A stretch of 9,729 nucleotides of DNA, from contig CABSNH010000053.1 of assembly GCA_902478985.1 (NCBI GenBank), positions 1 through 9,729 on the forward strand, in the 5' to 3' direction. This DNA is from an uncultured Collinsella sp. (GTDB taxonomy: Bacteria > Actinomycetota > Coriobacteriia > Coriobacteriales > Coriobacteriaceae). Shown in pieces: positions 1 through 5,098 of the stretch (position 1 is its first letter; each line of letters starts with the position of its first letter). The notes below the pieces were generated by a model that had not been told where the DNA came from, did not search any database, and saw only the letters and a list, made by a program, of their open reading frames with translations. Both the position numbers and the translations under genes were made by a program.

Positions 1-1050
1 CGTCAGCGCCTGTGCTGCGTGGTTAAGGCCGATGCTTATGGTCATGGAGCTGTTGAGTGCGCCAAGATCATGTATTCGGCCGGTGCCGACATGTTTGCCG
101 TGGCGACGGTTAACGAGGGCGTTGAGCTCCGACAGGGCGGGATTACGAAACCCATCCTCATCCTAAGCGAGCCGCCTATCGAGGCCATTCCGACGTTGCT
201 CGAGTTTGATATCATGCCTTCGGTCTATACGTCTGATTTTGCTCTTGCGTATGGCGAATGTGCCGTCGCGGCGGGCAAAGTGGGCAAGTATCATCTCGCC
301 ATCGAGACGGGCATGAATCGTATCGGCGTTCACTACACGCAGGTGCTCGACTTTGTCCGCGGTATAAATTTCCATCGCGGTATTCAGTGCGACGGCGTAT
401 TTACGCACTTCGCCACGGCCGATGAACCTTCGGGCTGGGACTACAAGCTGCAGTGTCAGCGCTTTACCGAGGCCGTTCAGGCCATTAAGGATGCGGGTTT
501 TGAGTGCGGTATCGTGCACTGCGCCAACACGCCGTCCTCGATGCTCGACCCCTCGATGCATTTTGATATGATTCGCGCCGGCGTTGGCTTGTATGGCATG
601 CAGCCGTGCGAGCTGAGTGGCCGCGTGATGCAGCTTGATCCCGTTATGAGCGTCCATGCGCGCGTGACGCGCGTGGCACACCCTGCGATGGGTGAGGGCG
701 TGGGCTACGGTTTTACCTACCGCGTACCGCGCACGCGCGTTCAGATCTGCACGCTGCCGATCGGTTATGCCGATGGCCTATCGCGTACGCTTTCCAATCG
801 TATGGATGTGCTGTATCGCGGCGAGCGTGTGCATCAGGTTGGCAATATCTGCATGGACCAGTTTATGGTCGCCATTCAGTCCAACCCGGCACACGAGATT
901 CCCGAGGCCGAGTATGGTGACGAGATGATCATTGTCGGCCGCGATGGCGATGCCGAGATCACTATGGACGAGATGGCCCGACTGCGCGGAACGATTAACT
1001 ACGAGGTCGCCTGCGGCTTTGGCATGCGTCTCGACAAGGTCTACGTGTAG
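1..1050 (+). CDS. alr: Alanine racemase, 5' end cut off by the window
   Basis: PLP-dependent enzyme that interconverts L- and D-alanine, supplying D-alanine for peptidoglycan in the cytoplasm. The reading frame is open from base 1 (visible residues RQRLCCVVKADAYGHG), so the true start lies upstream; 349 residues are visible, close to a full-length enzyme of about 370. Lys9 in VVKADAYGHG is the expected PLP Schiff-base lysine. Tyr236 in GVGYG is the expected second catalytic base, followed by the family signature PIGYADGLSR and by GNICMDQ. The GTG at 19 lies inside the conserved PLP motif and is not a plausible start. The stop at 1048-1050 is 8 nt before the next gene and overlaps its ribosome binding site, so the two are cotranscribed. 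alr beside tsaE/tsaB is a common bacterial arrangement. Identification is secure. Confidence 0.96.
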   Translation, partial: RQRLCCVVKADAYGHGAVECAKIMYSAGADMFAVATVNEGVELRQGGITKPILILSEPPIEAIPTLLEFDIMPSVYTSDFALAYGECAVAAGKVGKYHLAIETGMNRIGVHYTQVLDFVRGINFHRGIQCDGVFTHFATADEPSGWDYKLQCQRFTEAVQAIKDAGFECGIVHCANTPSSMLDPSMHFDMIRAGVGLYGMQPCELSGRVMQLDPVMSVHARVTRVAHPAMGEGVGYGFTYRVPRTRVQICTLPIGYADGLSRTLSNRMDVLYRGERVHQVGNICMDQFMVAIQSNPAHEIPEAEYGDEMIIVGRDGDAEITMDEMARLRGTINYEVACGFGMRLDKVYV

Positions 1051-1058
1051 GAGCCGCT

Positions 1059-1679
1059 ATGGGCGTCATGCACATCCCCGGCCATACCCATCAGGCACCA
1101 CGTGAGGTCGCACTCGAGGAAATTGAGGCCGTTCTGGGCGATTGTCACCTCTGCCAGCTCTACCAGTCGCGTCACAATATCGTGTTTGGCGTGGGAAACC
1201 CCCGCGCTCGTGTGATGTTTATTGGCGAGGCGCCGGGCCGCAATGAGGATTTGCAGGGCGAGCCCTTTGTGGGGGCGGCAGGCGAGGACCTCAACGGCAT
1301 TTTGTCGCTGGCGGGACTCAAACGCGAAGACGTCTACATTGCCAACGTGCTTAAGTGCCGCCCGCCGGGAAACCGCAATCCACGTCCCGAGGAAGTGCTG
1401 GCTTGCTCGCCGTTTTTGCGTGAGCAGATTCGAAGCATCTGGCCCGATATTATCGTGACGCTCGGCAACCCCGCGACGCACTTTGTGCTTAAGACCGAGA
1501 TTGGCATTACTAAGCTGCGCGGCAGGTTCCACCAGATGGGGCATTTTGTAGTAATGCCCACGTTCCATCCGGCAGCAGCGCTACGCAATCCGGCGTGGCA
1601 GGAACTGCTGGAGGAAGACTTTAAGATGCTGGGCGACTACCTGGAGCGACATCCCGCACCAGAGGACGCCTCGGAATAA
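1059..1679 (+). CDS. Uracil-DNA glycosylase, family 4 type with Fe-S cluster
   Basis: Predicted to excise uracil from DNA, starting base-excision repair of deaminated cytosine. The 206 residues fit the family-4 size. The N-terminal motif GEAPGRNEDLQGEPFVGAAG (residues 57-76) carries the uracil-pocket and water-activating region, and TFHPAAALRNP (168-178) carries the conserved HP motif of the DNA-intercalation loop. Four cysteines at 29, 32, 100 and 116 have the CxxC...C(x15)C spacing expected for the [4Fe-4S] ligands. Start: ATG 1059 has AGGAG at 1049-1053 with a 5-nt gap, the AG coming from the alr stop codon. It ends 12 nt before tsaE and belongs to the same operon. A closely related family-5 or UdgX-type enzyme is possible, but the motif spelling favours family 4. 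Confidence 0.92.
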   Translation: MGVMHIPGHTHQAPREVALEEIEAVLGDCHLCQLYQSRHNIVFGVGNPRARVMFIGEAPGRNEDLQGEPFVGAAGEDLNGILSLAGLKREDVYIANVLKCRPPGNRNPRPEEVLACSPFLREQIRSIWPDIIVTLGNPATHFVLKTEIGITKLRGRFHQMGHFVVMPTFHPAAALRNPAWQELLEEDFKMLGDYLERHPAPEDASE

Positions 1680-1691
1680 TAAGGAGCATAT

Positions 1692-2198
1692 ATGTCCCTG
1701 GAGCGCCTGGGGGTAGGTACTTACAAAACGACTTGCGCTGCCGATACGGAGTACTTTGGCGAGCTAATTGCACCGTGCCTTGAGGACGGCGATGTGCTCA
1801 TCCTGACCGGTGGCCTGGGGGTGGGCAAAACTCACTTTACCAAGGGCGTCTCGCGCGGGCTGGGCGATGGGCATATGGTTACGAGCCCTACGTTTGCGCT
1901 CATGGCCGTTCACGATCAAGGCCGTATTCCGCTGTTTCACTTTGATCTATACCGCCTGGAGCATGCCTACGAGCTCGAGGATACGGGCATTTTCGATGTG
2001 CTGGGCTATGAGGGTGCTTGCCTGCTGGAATGGGGCGAACAATTCCAAGACGAGCTGACGGATGAGTATCTTTCGGTGACGCTCAAGCGTGATGAGGGCG
2101 ACAGTGATGTGCGAACGATAACGCTCGAGGCGCACGGTGACCGCGCAATGGAGCTTTCCCATTTGATTGATAAGGCTGTACAAGATGAGCTTGCATAA
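1692..2198 (+). CDS. tsaE: TsaE, ATPase of the t6A37 tRNA modification complex
   Basis: Small P-loop ATPase that binds TsaB-TsaD and drives turnover of the complex transferring threonylcarbamoyl to A37 of ANN-decoding tRNAs. The 168 residues are typical. Walker A is GLGVGKTH (41-48). Family motifs follow in order: TSPTFALM (64-71), FHFDLYRLE (82-90) and LLEWGEQF (111-118), the last holding the TsaE-specific Glu/Trp near the active site. Start ATG 1692 has AAGGAG at 1681-1686 with a 5-nt gap. The 3' end overlaps the start of the TsaB-RimI-TsaD gene by 14 nt, which suggests translational coupling of partners that work in one complex. TsaC/Sua5, which makes the threonylcarbamoyl-AMP substrate, is not in the window. 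Confidence 0.95.
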   Translation: MSLERLGVGTYKTTCAADTEYFGELIAPCLEDGDVLILTGGLGVGKTHFTKGVSRGLGDGHMVTSPTFALMAVHDQGRIPLFHFDLYRLEHAYELEDTGIFDVLGYEGACLLEWGEQFQDELTDEYLSVTLKRDEGDSDVRTITLEAHGDRAMELSHLIDKAVQDELA

Positions 2199-4569
2199 CG
2201 ACAACGCGCTGGTGGTGGCGCTCGATACTTCGACCGACATGCTTGCCTGCGCGGCAAGCTGGATTGATGGGCAGACGGGCGAGACGAAGCTCGTGAGTGG
2301 CGACCACATGTGTCGCCGTCACGCCAACGTTGAGCTCGTGAATACCGTTGATGGCGTGCTGGCTCAAGCCGGTCTGGATCGCAGCGATGTTGGTTGCTAT
2401 GTGGTCGGCCGCGGCCCGGGGTCCTTTACGGGTGTGCGCATCGGCATCTCCACTGCCAAGGGCCTCGCGCGTGGTGCCAATGTTCCGCTGCTGGGCGTGT
2501 CGACGCTCGACGCTTGCGCTTGGACGGCGTGGAAGGCTGGCGTGCGCGGCAAGCTTGGTATCTTGGCCGATGCCATGCGCGGTGAGGTATATCCGGCACT
2601 ATATATGCTGGGCGATGAGGGTCCCGAGCGTCAATTTGAGCGCGAACACGTGGTCAAGGCCGCCGTGGCGCTCGATGAGTGGCGCCGAGCAGCGGACTGG
2701 GACCAGGTTCAGCTGACCGGTGACGGTCTCGTGCGCTATGGCAAGCTGCTGGGTGAGGACGAGACCGCCCGCTGCGTGGAGCGCGACCTGTGGTGGCCTT
2801 CGGGCGAGGGCTTGCTGCTCGCGCACGCTGCGGGTGACGGCGATCCGGCCCGCGTCTTGCCGATTTACACGCGCCTTTCGGATGCCGAGGAAAACGAGCG
2901 CAAGCGTCTTGGTCTTGCCGAGAGTGCGCAGAGCGAAATTACGGGTGTTGCCGATGAGCTCGCCGGTCGTCATCTGCAGTTCCGTCCCATGGGCGCGGCG
3001 GATGCCGAGGGCACGAGCGCGCTGGAGGCTGCCTGCTTTGAAGGTGCCGGACACGAGGCGTGGACGCCGGGCATGTTCCTGTCCGAACTGGGCGAGGACG
3101 TTGCTGCGCCGCGTAGTTGGTGGGTGGCACACGACGACGGCAAGCTGCTGGGCCTTGCCGGCGGTATGGTCGTGGACGGTGATGTGCAGATTCTGGATGT
3201 CGCCGTCGACCCGGCACATCGCCGCGAGGGCATTGCCCGCAAGCTGCTGTCGCACGTGAGCTATGATGCCCAGATGCTCGGCTGCACCACGGCTTCGCTC
3301 GAGGTCGAGGACGGTAACGAGGGGGCGATCGCGCTTTATAACGCTCTGGGCTTTACCGAGGCTGGCCGTCGCCGCGGCTACTACGGTGTCGGCAAAGACG
3401 CCATCGTCATGACGGCCCCACTTCCCCTCGTACTTCCGGTCGATAACGCCTCGCCCGAGCCGACGGCAGCCGAGCAACGCGTATGGCCGCTGCCTGCGCC
3501 TGGGCGCTCCGAGGGGGAGCGCGCCGAAATTGAGCGCCGCCGCCTGGTGCTCGCTATCGAGAGTTCCTGCGACGAGACGGCCGTGGCGATTATCGATGCG
3601 GATGGCAATATGCTGGCCAACCAGGTGTCGACACAGATTGATTTTCATGCCCGCTTTGGCGGCGTGGTGCCCGAGATCGCCTCGCGCAAACACGTTGAGG
3701 TGATTGTGAGTGTCGTGGATGCGGCGCTCGAGGATGCCGCAGCATCGCTTGGTCTTGAGGGTGGAGCCATTGCTCCCAGCGAGCTTGCCGCCGTGGGCGT
3801 GACACAGGGTCCGGGCCTGGTGGGCGCCCTCGTGGTGGGCGTTGCCTTTGCCAAAGGCTTTGCCTACGCTGCCGGTAAGCCGCTCGTATGCGTCAACCAT
3901 CTGGAGGGGCACCTGTTTGCCAACCTGCTGGCGCAACCCGACCTCAAACCGCCGTTTATCTTCACGCTTGTCTCGGGTGGGCACACCATGCTCGTGCACG
4001 TGAAGGCGTGGGGCGACTACGAGGTGCTCGGTGAGACGCTCGACGACGCTGTGGGCGAGGCCTTCGACAAGGTAGCCAAGGCGTTGGGTCTGGGCTATCC
4101 CGGTGGCCCCATCATTTCCAAGCTGGCCGAGACGGGCAACCCCAAGGCGATCGATTTCCCCCGTGCGCTTAACAGCAGGGGAGACTATCGCTTCTCGCTT
4201 TCGGGCCTTAAAACCGCTGTGACGCTCTACATTGAACAGGAGACCAAGGCCGGGCGCACGATTCACCTGCCCGATCTGGCAGCTTCGTTTGAGGCAGCTG
4301 TCTTTGACGTGCAGTACAAGAAGGCCAAAAACGCATTGCACGCTACCGGATGCAAGGAATACTGCATCGGTGGCGGCGTCTCGGCCAACCCGCATCTGCG
4401 CGAGATGATGATCAAGAAGCTTGGGCGTCAGGGGATTCGCGTAACGGTGCCGCCCTTGTCTGCCTGTACCGATAACGCCGCCATGATCGCGGAGGTCGCT
4501 CGCCGTAAATTCGACCGAGGTGAAATCTCGCCGTTCGACGTCGACGCCGATCCGAACATGACGCTGTAG
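2185..4569 (+). CDS. tsaD: TsaB-RimI-TsaD three-domain fusion protein
   Basis: One 794-residue chain joins three normally separate proteins. Residues about 8-240 are TsaB, the non-catalytic TsaD partner (ALDTST 12-17; GRGPGSFTGVRIG 75-87). Residues about 262-412 are RimI, the GNAT acetyltransferase of ribosomal protein S18 (LDVAVDPAHRREGIA at 337-351 with the acetyl-CoA R-x-x-G-x-A loop; GNEGAIALYNALGF 377-390). After a Pro/Ala/Glu-rich linker (about 413-452), residues 453-794 are TsaD, the threonylcarbamoyl transferase: AIESSCDETAVAI (457-469), metal ligands in HLEGH (His572, His576) and Asp763 in CTDNAAM. All three domains look intact. Start: the frame is open from TTG 2167, but ATG 2185 is preferred, with AAGG at 2172-2175, and gives a normal TsaB N-terminus. 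It overlaps tsaE by 14 nt. A 17-nt gap separates its stop from palindromic repeat copy 1. Confidence 0.95.
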   Translation: MSLHNDNALVVALDTSTDMLACAASWIDGQTGETKLVSGDHMCRRHANVELVNTVDGVLAQAGLDRSDVGCYVVGRGPGSFTGVRIGISTAKGLARGANVPLLGVSTLDACAWTAWKAGVRGKLGILADAMRGEVYPALYMLGDEGPERQFEREHVVKAAVALDEWRRAADWDQVQLTGDGLVRYGKLLGEDETARCVERDLWWPSGEGLLLAHAAGDGDPARVLPIYTRLSDAEENERKRLGLAESAQSEITGVADELAGRHLQFRPMGAADAEGTSALEAACFEGAGHEAWTPGMFLSELGEDVAAPRSWWVAHDDGKLLGLAGGMVVDGDVQILDVAVDPAHRREGIARKLLSHVSYDAQMLGCTTASLEVEDGNEGAIALYNALGFTEAGRRRGYYGVGKDAIVMTAPLPLVLPVDNASPEPTAAEQRVWPLPAPGRSEGERAEIERRRLVLAIESSCDETAVAIIDADGNMLANQVSTQIDFHARFGGVVPEIASRKHVEVIVSVVDAALEDAAASLGLEGGAIAPSELAAVGVTQGPGLVGALVVGVAFAKGFAYAAGKPLVCVNHLEGHLFANLLAQPDLKPPFIFTLVSGGHTMLVHVKAWGDYEVLGETLDDAVGEAFDKVAKALGLGYPGGPIISKLAETGNPKAIDFPRALNSRGDYRFSLSGLKTAVTLYIEQETKAGRTIHLPDLAASFEAAVFDVQYKKAKNALHATGCKEYCIGGGVSANPHLREMMIKKLGRQGIRVTVPPLSACTDNAAMIAEVARRKFDRGEISPFDVDADPNMTL

Positions 4570-4586
4570 CTGGTACGGCGCGGTCC

Positions 4587-4711
4587 CCGGACGGAGGGGC
4601 CGGATATAAGGTTTCCTGCTCTACAGTCCTGCGCAAGACGAAGGCCACATTAAGTGGCCTTCTTTGCGTGCGGAACTCGCGATAAACCTTATATCCGGCC
4701 CCTCCGCCCGG
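4587..4711. repeat. Long palindromic repeat element, copy 1
   Basis: A 125-nt imperfect palindrome begins 17 nt after the tsaD stop. Outer arms at 4587-4614 and 4684-4711 pair over 28 bp with one mismatch. The central 69 nt (4615-4683) match copy 2 at 9383-9451 except at the first and last base. The core folds further: AGTCCTG/CGGAACT with one mismatch, CGCAA/TTGCG, and a perfect 9-bp hairpin GAAGGCCAC-ATTAA-GTGGCCTTC at 4640-4662 followed by TTT. In the + direction that hairpin resembles a weak intrinsic terminator, so the element may end the alr-tsaD transcript. No T-rich tract follows the outer stem. It could be a MITE-like or REP-like sequence or a structured 3' RNA; no coding sequence is supported in it. 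Confidence 0.9.
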
Positions 4712-4828
4712 CTCCCGCGGCTCTCAGGGGCATCTCTCATGCAAAAACTGTCGTGGGGTAAAGTCCGAGGTCAGTGGCGTTTTATACCGAGAAATCCAAA
4801 AAAGTTGAAAATTCATTACAAATTTGCG

Positions 4829-4857
4829 TTGACTTTAGGTAACTAAAGTTTCATACT
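4829..4857 (+). promoter_or_regulatory. Promoter of the leader peptide-cstA transcript
   Basis: Minus-35 TTGACT (4829-4834), 17-nt spacer and minus-10 CATACT (4852-4857), predicting transcription from about 4864. The stretch just upstream (4795-4825) is A/T-rich in an otherwise G+C-rich window, consistent with an UP-type element. The minus-10 is a moderate match (4 of 6 to TATAAT), the minus-35 a good one (5 of 6). It is the only convincing sigma-70-type promoter between the tsaD stop and cstA, and it fits a transcript of roughly 235 nt ahead of the cstA start. Confidence 0.7.
4832..4849. promoter_or_regulatory. Inverted repeat inside the cstA promoter, probable operator
   Basis: ACTTTAG-GTAA-CTAAAGT is a perfect 7-bp inverted repeat with a 4-nt centre. 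It overlaps the minus-35 box and fills most of the spacer, where a bound dimeric protein would block RNA polymerase. The half-site TTAGG/CTAAA loosely resembles DtxR/MntR-type boxes, but the match is too weak to name a regulator. No regulator gene lies in the window. Confidence 0.5.
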
Positions 4858-4875
4858 CCTTTTCAACCACTGGGG

Positions 4876-4904
4876 GATGTGAACACGCACGGATCGTTCA
4901 CATC
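4876..4904. promoter_or_regulatory. 9-bp dyad in the 5' leader of the cstA transcript
   Basis: GATGTGAAC (4876-4884) and GTTCACATC (4896-4904) are exact reverse complements separated by 11 nt. The site begins about 12 nt after the predicted transcription start. It could be a DNA operator for a dimeric repressor or an RNA hairpin near the 5' end. TGTGA and TCACA are present, but their 15-nt spacing rules out a CRP site (6 nt). The left arm could also pair, with a 2-nt bulge, with GTTCACGCATC at 4931-4941 in the leader ORF, which would compete with attenuator stem 1:2. Confidence 0.5.
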
Positions 4905-4928
4905 ATGATTGAAGAGGATTTCTTAGAC

Positions 4929-4973
4929 ATGTTCACGCATCAGCTAAACATTATCAGCGTAGTAATTATCTGA
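4929..4973 (+). CDS. Branched-chain amino acid leader peptide upstream of cstA
   Basis: A 14-codon ORF encoding MFTHQLNIISVVII followed by TGA. Six of its last seven residues are Ile or Val, the hallmark of ilv-type attenuation leader peptides, in which ribosome stalling at scarce Ile- or Val-tRNA changes the fold of the RNA behind it. GAAGAGG at 4911-4917 is a plausible ribosome binding site, 11 nt from ATG 4929, somewhat long. An in-frame ATG at 4905 would give a 22-residue form but has a poorer upstream site. Its stop codon lies inside RNA segment 2 of the attenuator, as in classical trp/ilv systems. The peptide presumably has no function beyond sensing. This is inferred from sequence and arrangement only. 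Confidence 0.8.
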   Translation: MFTHQLNIISVVII

Positions 4974-5063
4974 TGCGGGTTAGCACATACAGCTGGCCCG
5001 TACGATAACGGGCGGCTGATGAAGATGAGGGCCGTCGAGCGCAACCGACGGCCCTCATTTTTT
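4936..5063 (+). promoter_or_regulatory. Six-segment transcription attenuator controlling cstA
   Basis: Successive segments give two exclusive folds. Segment 1 CGCATCAG (4936-4943) pairs with segment 2 CTGATGCG (4970-4977). Segment 2' CGGGTTAGC (4976-4984) pairs with segment 3 GCTGGCCCG (4992-5000) over 9 bp with two G-U pairs. Segment 3 (4990-5001) pairs with segment 4 (5008-5018). Segment 4 GGCGGCT (5011-5017) can pair with segment 5 GGCCGTC (5030-5036). Segment 5 (5025-5037) pairs with segment 6 (5046-5058), the terminator. A ribosome stalled on Ile/Val codons 4950-4970 blocks segment 1, so 2':3 forms, 4 is freed to hold 5, and cstA is transcribed. A ribosome that reaches the stop codon covers 2, so 3:4 and 5:6 form and transcription ends. 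The stems are read directly; the mechanism is inferred. Confidence 0.78.
5025..5063 (+). terminator. Intrinsic terminator of the cstA attenuator
   Basis: A perfect 13-bp stem, ATGAGGGCCGTCG (5025-5037) with CGACGGCCCTCAT (5046-5058), an 8-nt loop, and a run of six T at 5058-5063. It lies 35 nt before the cstA start, so it can only make sense as a conditional stop between leader peptide and cstA. Confidence 0.93.
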
Positions 5064-5098
5064 ATGTCTAGGAAGTTCTTTTTAGAGGAGGAAATGTA

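Noticed and set aside
2599..4395. 598-codon open frame on the minus strand opposite tsaD
   Set aside because: It is antisense to a well-supported fused gene, shows no family motif and is a codon-bias shadow of G+C-rich coding DNA.
4664..4846. 60-codon + strand frame after the tsaD repeat
   Set aside because: It runs through the right arm of the palindrome and into the cstA promoter, has no ribosome binding site and no resemblance to a protein.
4876..4904. CRP-type binding site TGTGA...TCACA
   Set aside because: The half-sites are 15 nt apart instead of 6, so it does not fit a CRP site.
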